Assembly: GCA_910588465.1 (NCBI GenBank)
Contig: CAJUOP010000001.1
Coordinates: 1-46,973 of the forward strand
Reading direction: 5' to 3'
DNA: 46,973 nt
From: an uncultured Christensenellaceae bacterium
Lineage (GTDB): Bacteria > Bacillota > Clostridia > Christensenellales > Borkfalkiaceae
The first letter of the stretch is position 1. Each line of letters starts with the position of its first letter. A program made the position numbers and the translations under genes. The notes beneath the pieces are model-generated. The model was not told the origin of the DNA. It did no database searches and saw nothing but the letters and a program-made list of their open reading frames with translations. Below, piece after piece: positions 16,168-24,183 of this stretch.

Positions 16168-17703
16168 TCAATCCTTTAATCCTGCCTGGAATCTCCAATC
16201 GCTCCACTTTGCGTCCACCTGGTTCCATGCCTGTTCGAAAATCGAATCGGGCGTGACGGCGCCCGGCTTGCCGAACGTGGTAAAGCATCTTAAATAAAAA
16301 TTTTCCAAAGGATACGCGGACACCAGCTTTTGCACGAACATGGGGTTGGCGGAATATCCCGTACTGCGGAATTTCGCCTCGCCCAAAAGGGTAATCATGT
16401 CCTCGTCCCAGCTGTATTTGCAATAGGTGTCCTTGTCCTTTAACAGCTGCGGAATCTCGTATTTAAAGCCCAGCAGCATCCCCGAAACGTTTTTAGGGAA
16501 AATGAGCGTATTCTCGGTTTCGCTCATCCACTTTAAAAATTCTACGGCAAGGTCCTTGTTTCCCCTTTCCGCCACTACGATGGAATCGCGCCCCGCCACG
16601 TCGTAACAGACGCGGATAAAGTTGCCCTCCTCGTCCTTTTTCGCCTCGGGCACGTACGGAGTGGGAATGAGCCCCACGTCGATTTTGGCTTCGTCGATCA
16701 TCTCGGAGCCGAGCTCGTTCACCGCCCAGGCGGTCGCGGGCATCATCGCCGCCATACCGTTCAAAAACGCCTGATTCGCCATGATGTTGTTGATCCCCTC
16801 GAACTGAGGATAGAGATATTTGTTCTGATTTTTCACGAATAGATTGTACCAGTATTCGTAAGCCTTCTTGTGGTGAGGATAGACGGCGGGATTCCAGCAC
16901 GTTTTGACGTTGCCCTCGAACAGGCGCAAAAACTCCTCTTCTCCCGCGATCTGGATCCACCAGTCGTAAACGAGGCTGTCCCAAAGGTAACCCTCCGTTC
17001 CCGCAACGAGGAAGGGAACCTCCCCCGCCTGATAGATGGTTTCGCACAGCGCTTCGAGCTGCGCGTACGTTTTGGGGACCTGCCAGCCGTTCTTTTCGAA
17101 CATGGTCTTGTTGTAAATGATCCCGCCCGCGCCCTGCACCTGCGCCACCTTGTAAAACTTTCCGTAATAAACGGAGCTGGACAGCGACGAGGGCGTTAAC
17201 AGATCGCGGAAGCGAATGGATACGTCGTCCTCCGTCTCCTCGGTGTTCTTCGTATCCGTATATATCTGCGCGCCGTATAACGATTCGGTGAGGTCCGCGA
17301 GCAAGCCCTGTCCGCCCAGCGTCTCCCACGCAATGTCGTGGCTGATATAGATATCCTCGGGGGAGTTCTCCAACTCCACTTTCAGCGTGCCGTTGATATC
17401 GTCGGACGCGGTAAGCCGAACGGTGACACCGGGATAATCCTTTTCGAATTCCGACTTCATCTCTTCAATCCATTCGCTGCCGTATCCGCCGTTAAAATAG
17501 GTGATATTCAGAATTTTATCCGAAAAATCGTCCGCGCTCTTGCGCTCGCGCAGCACCCAGCCGCTTCTGTCGCTCGTGTCGTTTTGTCCGAGGTCTACGT
17601 CGGGATCGTAATCCCCCTGCGTCCAGTTGCAGCCCGCGCCCCCCAATGCCATCGCCGCACACAGCCCGACCGCCGCGATTCCTTTGAAAAGTTTACCCTT
17701 CAT
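16168..17703 (-). CDS. Sugar ABC transporter substrate-binding lipoprotein (family 1)
   Basis: 511 residues. ATG 17703 is preceded by GGGAGGA; a longer frame to 17775 overlaps the upstream gene and has no better site. The signal peptide ends in GGAGC (Cys25). The body has the family 1 extracellular solute-binding fold, with NITYFNGGYGSEW near the N-terminus, GGIIYNKTMFEKNGWQVPKT, and a C-terminal EFLKWMSE helix. It should capture oligosaccharides outside the membrane and deliver them to the two permeases encoded next. The large size is typical of oligosaccharide binders. Confidence 0.92.
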   Translation of the reverse strand: MKGKLFKGIAAVGLCAAMALGGAGCNWTQGDYDPDVDLGQNDTSDRSGWVLRERKSADDFSDKILNITYFNGGYGSEWIEEMKSEFEKDYPGVTVRLTASDDINGTLKVELENSPEDIYISHDIAWETLGGQGLLADLTESLYGAQIYTDTKNTEETEDDVSIRFRDLLTPSSLSSSVYYGKFYKVAQVQGAGGIIYNKTMFEKNGWQVPKTYAQLEALCETIYQAGEVPFLVAGTEGYLWDSLVYDWWIQIAGEEEFLRLFEGNVKTCWNPAVYPHHKKAYEYWYNLFVKNQNKYLYPQFEGINNIMANQAFLNGMAAMMPATAWAVNELGSEMIDEAKIDVGLIPTPYVPEAKKDEEGNFIRVCYDVAGRDSIVVAERGNKDLAVEFLKWMSETENTLIFPKNVSGMLLGFKYEIPQLLKDKDTYCKYSWDEDMITLLGEAKFRSTGYSANPMFVQKLVSAYPLENFYLRCFTTFGKPGAVTPDSIFEQAWNQVDAKWSDWRFQAGLKD

Positions 17704-17717
17704 CTTGTTTCCTCCCT

Positions 17718-18998
17718 TTATGAAACCAGTTTTAAATGACATTCCGTTAAAATAAGCTCCCTGCCGTCCGCGCAAAGCGTAACGCGGATATGCTCCGTCT
17801 CGCGCTCGCCGACCGTAAACCGCACGACCGCACGATCTCCCGAACGCTCCGCCGCGTATTCTGCGCTGCCGAGGAGCGCAAGAGCGGGCTCCGAGCAGTT
17901 CGCCGCCCCCTTTAAACAGTCTACCCGAACGCGCAACCCGTCATTCGCGCCGCCGCATACGGCGGTCAGCTCGAATGCAAATCCCGCATACTGCGCCGTT
18001 ACCGTCTGCGAGGCGCTCGCACCCGCCTTTAAGACCAGCCTTCCGTCCGCGATCTCTGCGCCGTCCGAAAGCTGCCAGGTACATATCTCCCTGCCCTTAA
18101 AGCTTTTCACGCAAGCTGGGCGGGAAAAATCTCCGTTTGCAAAATAATCGGTGTGCGGCACGGGAGCGCTTCCCAAATACCTGCCCGTGTAGCTCAGTCT
18201 GTTCTCCGCTTCGTTGTTTCCGTCGAGGCAGGGCTCGTCGTATTCGGTGATCCGAACCCAGTCGAGGTAGAGATACGCGCGCTCGAAGAGCGGATCTCCC
18301 AGCCAGGCGATCGCGTCCTGAAAGAGCGAAGCGACCCAAAACGTTGCCGTGTAGCGCGGCACCGCGCGGGTGATTTTCAGGCGGGGAACGCCGTCCAACA
18401 GCCAGGTGACGGACTCCCCGTCCTCGCCCGCAGTGCGCCATTCGAACGCGAACACATGCCACTTGCCGTCGTTGACGGGCGGACAGGAAATCACCTCCGA
18501 AGCGCAATTCTTCTGCGAATCGCTCGCGTAATTCTCGTAAGTCGTTCCGCTGTAACGGCGGAAGTCTCCGCCGTGCGGCATCTCAATATCGATCTCGCTG
18601 TACTTGCGGCTTTCGTATTCGAGCGACCAGTCGTTAAAATACGTCCAGCACGCGCTGCACTGTCCCGCGCGGGGAACGGCTTTCATGCGCACCTCGTACC
18701 GTCCGGGACCGAACAGCCGCTTTGTCACAATGCCGCCGCCCTGGCGCTTTCTTCCCTCTTCCCGAGCAAAATCTCCGTTCGAGGCAATGATCACCAGCCC
18801 GCCCGTCGCCCCCTCGGCGGCAACCGCCTCGGGGTCGGTGGTAAACATACAGTTATCCTCGGAATATCCGTTGTTGTTCTGCGACTTCCACCTCTCGTTC
18901 AGCGCCCGCCAGACGTCGCCGCGGATCCCTTCCGAAAAGTCGTCGTAAAACATGCTCTTTTTCGCGGGCTTCTTGCCGCGCTCGGGTACGTTTTTCAT
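17718..18998 (-). CDS. Glycoside hydrolase family 16, no signal peptide
   Basis: 426 residues with a concanavalin-like GH16 domain (about 15-270). The catalytic motif EIDIE is intact (E135, D137, E139), followed by MPHGGDF. It shares long stretches with the lipoprotein gene upstream (YDDF/YEDF start, GRYEVRMK/GKYEVRLK, KYSEIDIE, WHVFAFEWRTA), so the pair is a tandem duplication. The C-terminal 150 residues are beta-rich and may be a carbohydrate-binding module. The start at 18998 forms ATGA with the upstream stop. The N-terminus is charged with no hydrophobic segment, so it should stay in the cytoplasm, unusual for this mostly extracellular family. The motif has one residue between D and the second E, unlike the two-residue bulge of laminarinases. 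Confidence 0.85.
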   Translation of the reverse strand: MKNVPERGKKPAKKSMFYDDFSEGIRGDVWRALNERWKSQNNNGYSEDNCMFTTDPEAVAAEGATGGLVIIASNGDFAREEGRKRQGGGIVTKRLFGPGRYEVRMKAVPRAGQCSACWTYFNDWSLEYESRKYSEIDIEMPHGGDFRRYSGTTYENYASDSQKNCASEVISCPPVNDGKWHVFAFEWRTAGEDGESVTWLLDGVPRLKITRAVPRYTATFWVASLFQDAIAWLGDPLFERAYLYLDWVRITEYDEPCLDGNNEAENRLSYTGRYLGSAPVPHTDYFANGDFSRPACVKSFKGREICTWQLSDGAEIADGRLVLKAGASASQTVTAQYAGFAFELTAVCGGANDGLRVRVDCLKGAANCSEPALALLGSAEYAAERSGDRAVVRFTVGERETEHIRVTLCADGRELILTECHLKLVS

Positions 18999-20440
18999 GC
19001 CAGATACATCTTCACGGAGGTTACCCGCACCGTGGTGCCCTCGTCCGTTTTCAGACAAACCCGCAGGCTGTTCGTGCGCAGATCCTGCAATTCGAATTCC
19101 AGCTCCTTTGTTACCGACATCTTATGGCGGAAGGTAAGCACTTCGGACTTTCCGCGCGGCATGATGCCGTAATATTCCTCGAGGTAAGCGTTCAGCCCGC
19201 CGTCGCCCGAAATCTTTTCCGCCGTAACGATCAGCTTCAATTTGTGCCCTTTATACTTGGAATCGACCGTCTGATAAATTAAACTGTCGGGGTCGATCTG
19301 CAGATAACCCACGTAATTTTCCGAACTGCATACCGAGTTGGAAGTGAGCCACTCCTCCCAGCCGAGCGCCTTATCCGCCGTACCCTTCTGCAAACGCGAA
19401 AAGTCGCCGTTGATGATATAGTCCGTGTGTGGAATTTCCGCGTTTCCGAGGTCGACGAACGACCATTCCTTTTTCGCCGTCGAGCTTCCGCATTCGTCGA
19501 TCGTGGGATCGTCGTAAGAGGTGATCTTCACCCAATCGACGTACATATACGCCGTATCGAAGTTGGGTACGCCCAGCCAGGAGGGAATGTCGGGGAAGTG
19601 CGTGCCGATCCAGAAGGTCGCCTGATATTCGGGAACGCTCGTGGTGCGCTTCAACACGGACTGTCCGTCCACGTACCAGATGATTCCCGTATCGTTTTCC
19701 GCCGTGCGCCATTCGAAGGCAAGCGTGTGCCACTCGCCGTCGTTCACGCTCATGTTGCCCAGCCCCGCCTTTTCGTAGCTCACCTTTGCGGTCGTCTGGT
19801 CCATATTCTGTTTGTTGATATATTTCGAATAGGTCGTCGCCGAGAATTGACGGAAGTCCCCGCCCTCGGGCAGCTCGATGTCGATTTCGCTGTATTTGCT
19901 GTCCTCGAGAGAATCTCCCGTGGTCAGATTCGGCGTGCCGTTCCAGTACGTCCACAGCGCGGTGCACTGCCCCTGACGGGGAAGCACCTTTAAACGGACC
20001 TCGTATTTTCCCGCGCCGAAGCTGTCGCGGGTGATGAGCACCGCCCCCTTGTACGGGTCGGTCGAATAGGCGCCCGTCGCTTTCATCACTACGATCCCGC
20101 CTTTCGCACCCTCCGCCTCCACCCGTTCGCGGTTGGTGGAATAGAGAATGTTTTTACTCGTTACACCGTTGTTATTCGTCTTGTCGAGCCCCCAGCCCCT
20201 GTCGTCCGAAGCCCATACGTCCGTGTCGATCCCGCCCGAAAAGTCTTCGTAAAACGTTCCCGTCACCACGGGGGCGCTGTTCCAGCCGTAATCTACGGGT
20301 TCGATCTGCTCTTCCGGCGGCGGCTGCGGGTCCCCGTCGTCCGGTTTGCCCTCGTCGGGTTTCCCGCCGTCGCACCCAGCAAGCGCGGCAACCATGCCGA
20401 GCCCCAAAGTTATCGCTACGATCCGTCTCCATTTATCCAT
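18995..20440 (-). CDS. Glycoside hydrolase family 16 lipoprotein
   Basis: 481 residues. A lipoprotein signal peptide ends in ALAGC (Cys23), then an acidic Pro-rich linker to about residue 50, so the enzyme is displayed on the cell surface. The GH16 domain spans about 60-320 with the nucleophile and acid/base in EIDIE (E185, D187, E189) followed by LPEGGDF. The C-terminal 150 residues look like a beta-sandwich module. GH16 enzymes are endo-acting; known members cut beta-glucans, galactans and poly-LacNAc chains, and I cannot assign the substrate from sequence. It follows nagB by 17 bp and is likely the enzyme that makes fragments for the transporter. Confidence 0.87.
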   Translation of the reverse strand: MDKWRRIVAITLGLGMVAALAGCDGGKPDEGKPDDGDPQPPPEEQIEPVDYGWNSAPVVTGTFYEDFSGGIDTDVWASDDRGWGLDKTNNNGVTSKNILYSTNRERVEAEGAKGGIVVMKATGAYSTDPYKGAVLITRDSFGAGKYEVRLKVLPRQGQCTALWTYWNGTPNLTTGDSLEDSKYSEIDIELPEGGDFRQFSATTYSKYINKQNMDQTTAKVSYEKAGLGNMSVNDGEWHTLAFEWRTAENDTGIIWYVDGQSVLKRTTSVPEYQATFWIGTHFPDIPSWLGVPNFDTAYMYVDWVKITSYDDPTIDECGSSTAKKEWSFVDLGNAEIPHTDYIINGDFSRLQKGTADKALGWEEWLTSNSVCSSENYVGYLQIDPDSLIYQTVDSKYKGHKLKLIVTAEKISGDGGLNAYLEEYYGIMPRGKSEVLTFRHKMSVTKELEFELQDLRTNSLRVCLKTDEGTTVRVTSVKMYLA

Positions 20441-20457
20441 AATGTCCTCCTTATTCT

Positions 20458-21228
20458 TTACGGTGATACGTGCAGCAAACGTTTTGCGCTGTCTTTATCC
20501 GTGAACAGCACGGCGTGCGGATGCCGCCGTAAAATCGTCGCGGGGACCGCCCTGTCGATAGGGTCGTTCATGGTGCGGTACACTGCCTCAGCCTTCTTCT
20601 CCGTGGGAACCACGCAGAACATATATTTCGCCGAAACCAGCGCGGGAATCGTGAGCGTAACGGCATATTTTGGTACTTCCGCAAGCGTGTCGAACGTCTT
20701 GTCGTTCACCTGCTGGCGGCGGCACACCTCGTCCAGCCCCACCTGCTTCATCAGCCTGGTGTCGGAAAAATCCGCCACTTCGGGATCGTTGAACGCGATA
20801 TGCCCGTTTTCGCCGATCCCGAGGCACACGATGTCGATCGGGCGCTCCTTTAATAAACTTTCGTACCGTTCGCACAGCCGCTCGGCGTCGCCGCTTCCGA
20901 TATAGTAGACCCGTTTCATCGCAACCTTGCCGAATATGGCTCGGTCGAGATAGCTGGCAAAGCTCTTCGGGCTTCCCTCTTCCAGCCCCACGTATTCGTC
21001 CATATGAAAGGCGGTCACGCGCGACCAGTCGATATTCTCTTGTACCAAATAATGCAATACGTCGTTCTGAGAGGGCGCGGCGGCGAAAACCATCGTAATT
21101 TCGTCCTGACGTTCAAACAGCTCGCGCATTTTTTCGGCGATGACTCCCGCCGCATATCTGCCCATACTGTCGCGGTCGGAAAACACCTTACAGGTAAGCA
21201 GATCTTTTTCGTATTCCTTAATCAGCAT
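20458..21228 (-). CDS. nagB: Glucosamine-6-phosphate deaminase
   Basis: 256 residues. It converts glucosamine-6-phosphate to fructose-6-phosphate and ammonia. HMDEYVG (D77) matches the catalytic aspartate region, and GIGENGHIAFND (H143) matches the catalytic histidine loop of the NagB family. A TLTIPALVSAK segment and a C-terminal HPHAVLFTD strand are also typical. It is the first gene of the 13-kb minus run, divergent from the AraC regulator. No glmS-type or other riboswitch is apparent in its leader. Confidence 0.93.
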   Translation of the reverse strand: MLIKEYEKDLLTCKVFSDRDSMGRYAAGVIAEKMRELFERQDEITMVFAAAPSQNDVLHYLVQENIDWSRVTAFHMDEYVGLEEGSPKSFASYLDRAIFGKVAMKRVYYIGSGDAERLCERYESLLKERPIDIVCLGIGENGHIAFNDPEVADFSDTRLMKQVGLDEVCRRQQVNDKTFDTLAEVPKYAVTLTIPALVSAKYMFCVVPTEKKAEAVYRTMNDPIDRAVPATILRRHPHAVLFTDKDSAKRLLHVSP

Positions 21229-21274
21229 TTCCTACGTTCTCCCTATTCGAAAACTCATACTCAACCGTGATTGG

Positions 21275-21280
21275 ATTATA
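21275..21280 (-). promoter_or_regulatory. Putative -10 box of the nagB operon
   Basis: TATAAT on the minus strand about 47 bp before the nagB ATG. The hexamer 17 bp upstream is a poor -35, which would fit a promoter that needs an activator. Confidence 0.4.
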
Positions 21281-21343
21281 ACACGGATTGAAACGGCTTC
21301 CTTATAAAATATTGCGACAAAACTTAAATATATTGACTTTCGA

Positions 21344-21372
21344 TTGACAGGTATTTTTTTTCGTGTTACAAT
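21344..21372 (+). promoter_or_regulatory. Sigma-A promoter of the araC-type regulator
   Basis: TTGACA (21344-21349), 17-bp spacer, TACAAT (21367-21372), 30 bp before the TTG start. Confidence 0.75.
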
Positions 21373-21401
21373 AAAAAACGAGGAAAAGGAGACAAAAAAC
21401 A

Positions 21402-22250
21402 TTGAATCGTATTGAATTTATGCCGTCGTCCCCGAAAAAAATCGAAGTAAAGCACAAATACGGCATGGAGAACTCTCTTTTTTCCATGCATATCCATAAC
21501 AATTTCGAGATATATTTTACCCTTTGCGACGGCAATAAGTTTTGCGTCGGGACCGAATTTTATCCCGCGGATAAAAACGACGTTTTTTTGTTCAACAATA
21601 CCGACGTGCATAAAATCACGGTCACCGATCCCGACCGCTACGAGCGCTACGTGGTCATGTTCGCCCCCTCGCTCTTCCCCAAAAACGACCCCGAGCTGGG
21701 CGGACTTTTGGAGTGCTTCGACGGCGGCGCGGCAAAGCGCAATCATAAAATTTCGCTTTCCGACGAACAGGCGAAGGAGCTCACCGAAATTCTCGAAAAA
21801 ATGATTTTGTGCGGGAACGAAAACGCCTCCCGCGCGGATTTAAAACGCAAGCTGTATCTCGCGCAGATCCTTTTGCTGCTGAGCGACGTTAAGCAGACCG
21901 CCGCGCAGCGGAACGATCCGCGGACGGAAAACGATCCCCGTCTGAATGCGATTCTGGATTATATCCGCACCCACTGCGACTACCCCGTGACGCTCGACGA
22001 GCTGAGCAAAGAATTTTATTTGAACAAATACTATCTTTGCCGTATGTTTAAAAACAAACTCGGCTTCGGCATCAGCGATTATATCGAGTCCTGCCGTCTG
22101 AGCAATGCAATCCCTCTGCTGCGCGCGGGCGTGCCCATTTCCACCGTCGCCTTAAAAACGGGATTCGGCAGCGACACGTATTTTATTTCTACGTTTAAAA
22201 AACATTTTGGCATTTCGCCCAAAAAATATGTGAAAGAGGTGACCCAATGA
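21402..22250 (+). CDS. AraC-family transcriptional regulator
   Basis: 282 residues. The N-terminal half is a cupin-like sensor with FSMHIHNNFEIYF and a FLFNNTDVH stretch, as in sugar-sensing members. The C-terminal 100 residues hold two helix-turn-helix motifs, with TLDELSKEFYLNKYYLCRMFK and the family signature STVALKTGFGSDTYFISTFKKHFG. The start is TTG 21402 behind AAAGGAG; the first ATG (21420) is too far from that site. Its position opposite nagB makes it the probable activator of the glycan operon. Its stop overlaps the next gene's ATG. Confidence 0.9.
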   Translation: MNRIEFMPSSPKKIEVKHKYGMENSLFSMHIHNNFEIYFTLCDGNKFCVGTEFYPADKNDVFLFNNTDVHKITVTDPDRYERYVVMFAPSLFPKNDPELGGLLECFDGGAAKRNHKISLSDEQAKELTEILEKMILCGNENASRADLKRKLYLAQILLLLSDVKQTAAQRNDPRTENDPRLNAILDYIRTHCDYPVTLDELSKEFYLNKYYLCRMFKNKLGFGISDYIESCRLSNAIPLLRAGVPISTVALKTGFGSDTYFISTFKKHFGISPKKYVKEVTQ

Positions 22251-23053
22251 ACACGCAACTGAAACAGCTTTGCGACGAGCTCGGCTTCGAGCCCGAGGCG
22301 ACAGCCGCCCTGCTCTCCGCGTCCGAAACGGACGAAGAGAGCGTTAAAAAGTTTACGGAGGGGCTCGTGTCCCGCGAACGCTTCCCCGAGAGCACGACTG
22401 AACTGCTTGCGCGGTACGAATCGGACAAGACGGGTTGGTGCGTGCTGAAAATCATGCTGATTGCCGCGCTGCGCTCGCGGGAAATCTACCGCGAACGGGG
22501 AATTTCGGACGAAATTTTCCTCGACACCATGAAATGCTTTCCGCGGTTCGTGCGCGAGCACAGAGCGAGCTTCGGCACGTTCGGCTTCGACCGCGGATTT
22601 TGGGTGGGCAGGCAGCTTTCGCTGGTGTTGTTCCGCATCGGCGAGCTGGAATACGAGCTCTCCGAACACGAGGGCAAAAACGCGATTTCCGTACATATTC
22701 CCTCGGACGCCGATTTGACCCCCGCCCTGCTCGACGGATCCTTCGCCGCTGCGAAAGATTTTTTCGCGCGTTACTTTCCCGATTATGCAAACGCGCACTA
22801 CTTCTGTTATTCCTGGCTGATCTCCCCCGCGTTGAAAAATCTTTTGCCCGCAAATTCTAAAATCATACTCTTTCAGAACCGTTTCCGCGTCCTCTCCTTC
22901 GACGAAAAGGCGGACAGCTATAAACTTTGGGTATTCAAAAACAAAGAGCTTTCGCCGCAGGACTTTCCCGAAAACACCTCCTTGCAGCGCCGCATGAAGG
23001 CGCACGTTTTAAAGGGCGGAACGGTCGGCGAGGCGCTCGGCATTCTTGTTTAA
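22247..23053 (+). CDS. Acyltransferase-like protein (NAT_N/GNAT_C, DUF5596 type)
   Basis: 268 residues resembling the two-domain acyltransferase family of Clostridia with an N-terminal helical NAT_N part and a GNAT-like C-terminal domain. FDRGFWVGRQLSLVLFRIGELEYEL, VHIPSDADLTPALLD and YCYSWLISPAL followed by ILFQNRF are the hallmarks I recognise. The acyl donor and acceptor are unknown. The ATGA overlap with the AraC gene means the two are made together, suggesting a role tied to glycan sensing. There is no signal peptide. Confidence 0.65.
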   Translation: MNTQLKQLCDELGFEPEATAALLSASETDEESVKKFTEGLVSRERFPESTTELLARYESDKTGWCVLKIMLIAALRSREIYRERGISDEIFLDTMKCFPRFVREHRASFGTFGFDRGFWVGRQLSLVLFRIGELEYELSEHEGKNAISVHIPSDADLTPALLDGSFAAAKDFFARYFPDYANAHYFCYSWLISPALKNLLPANSKIILFQNRFRVLSFDEKADSYKLWVFKNKELSPQDFPENTSLQRRMKAHVLKGGTVGEALGILV

Positions 23054-23070
23054 TTCCCGTTCGTAAAACA

Positions 23071-23107
23071 AAAAATCCACTCCGAAACCGCTTCGAAGTG
23101 GATTTTT
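23071..23107 (+). terminator. Terminator after the araC-acyltransferase pair
   Basis: Stem AAAAATCCAC..CCGAA with TTCGAAGTGGATTTTT, one mismatch, followed by ATTATTTTT. Confidence 0.8.
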
Positions 23108-23136
23108 ATTATTTTTCACTAATATATTAAATTTAC

Positions 23137-23165
23137 TTGACAGCAAAAACAAATAAAAATATAAT
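23137..23165 (+). promoter_or_regulatory. Sigma-A promoter of the DUF1848 gene
   Basis: TTGACA (23137-23142), 17-bp A-rich spacer, TATAAT (23160-23165). Confidence 0.75.
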
Positions 23166-23207
23166 ATATTAAAAATTTTTCAAACTTTTATACAAAAGAG
23201 AACTGCC

Positions 23208-24152
23208 ATGATTATAAACGTCGGGTTACGGACGGACATCGTTCAGCATTACAGCGATTGGCTCTTTCGCCGATTCCGGGAAGGCTTCGCCTATTCGCGC
23301 AATCCGCTTTTTCCTAACCGTTTAAACAGATACGAGCTTTCGCCCGATAAGGTGGACGCCGTCGTTTTCTGTTCCAAAGACTATTCCCCCGCGCTCGGTC
23401 GTATCCGCGAAATTACGGACCGTTTCCGCACGTACTTTTTTTACACGATCACTTCGTACGGAACAGACCTCGAGCCGAACATCCCCGATACGGAACAGGC
23501 GATCGAAACGCTGATCGCCCTTTCGGAAACCGTGGGCAAACAGCGCGTTGCGTGGCGGTACGATCCCGTGCTTATCACCGACGTATATACGGCGGAAAAG
23601 CATTTTCTCGCGTTCGACCGAATTTTACGCAAGGTGCGCGCCCATATCGACCGCTGCATATTTTCGTTTGTGGAAATGTTTCCAAAACTGCAACTGTATG
23701 TGCCAGACCTCGTTCCTCTGAATCTCGCTCAAAAACGAGTGCTGGCGACAGAGTTCGGCAAAATCGCAAAAAAATACTCCGTTCCCGTTCAGACGTGCGG
23801 CGGCGGAAAAGACTTCGAAGACTGCGGCGTTCCGGCGTGCGGCTGCACCACGTTAGATCTTCTGGGAAGAGCAAACGGCGTGGTGTTCCGCTCCATCCGC
23901 CATAACGGAATGAAGCGGCGCTGCCGCTGCATCGAATCGCGCGATTTGGGCTGGTACGACTCCTGCCCCAATCTGTGCAAGTACTGCAACGCCAACCGCG
24001 ACCGCTCGCTCGTCGCGGACAACTATGCCGCGCACGACCCCGCCTCGCCGCTGCTGATCGGTCAGGTGCGGGAAACGGACGTAATTTTAAAAGCGGCACA
24101 ATTCAGCTATTTAAAGAACGACGGAAGTCAGATTTCCTTTTTCGATCTGTAA
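23208..24152 (+). CDS. DUF1848 family protein
   Basis: 314 residues. Matches to the family that I recognise are the GLRTDIVQHYSDW start, the RNPLFPN and VVFCSKDYSP segments, WRYDPVLITDVY, the central SFVEMF, and the C-terminal cysteine cluster CRCIESRDLGWYDSCPNLCKYC. The CPNLCKYCNAN motif resembles an iron-sulfur site of radical-SAM type, and the family is often listed as a putative radical-SAM or Fe-S protein; no function is established to my knowledge. It ends ISFFDL, as homologs do. It is a single-gene unit with its own promoter and terminator. Confidence 0.85.
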   Translation: MIINVGLRTDIVQHYSDWLFRRFREGFAYSRNPLFPNRLNRYELSPDKVDAVVFCSKDYSPALGRIREITDRFRTYFFYTITSYGTDLEPNIPDTEQAIETLIALSETVGKQRVAWRYDPVLITDVYTAEKHFLAFDRILRKVRAHIDRCIFSFVEMFPKLQLYVPDLVPLNLAQKRVLATEFGKIAKKYSVPVQTCGGGKDFEDCGVPACGCTTLDLLGRANGVVFRSIRHNGMKRRCRCIESRDLGWYDSCPNLCKYCNANRDRSLVADNYAAHDPASPLLIGQVRETDVILKAAQFSYLKNDGSQISFFDL

Positions 24153-24155
24153 AAC

Positions 24156-24183
24156 AAACCGCGGGCAAAAGCCCGCGGTTTTC
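24156..24183. terminator. Bidirectional terminator between convergent genes
   Basis: Stem AAACCGCGGGC (24156-24166), AAAA loop, GCCCGCGGTTT (24171-24181), T-rich on both strands. It overlaps the stop codon of the methyltransferase gene. Confidence 0.9.

Noticed and set aside
18995..20440. GH16 lipoprotein as a laminarinase
   Set aside because: The catalytic motif has ExDxE rather than the ExDxxE of that group, and the neighbours handle N-acetylhexosamines, so no substrate name was given.
21229..21274. Riboswitch or ribozyme in the nagB leader
   Set aside because: The leader is under 50 bases and shows no conserved structure.
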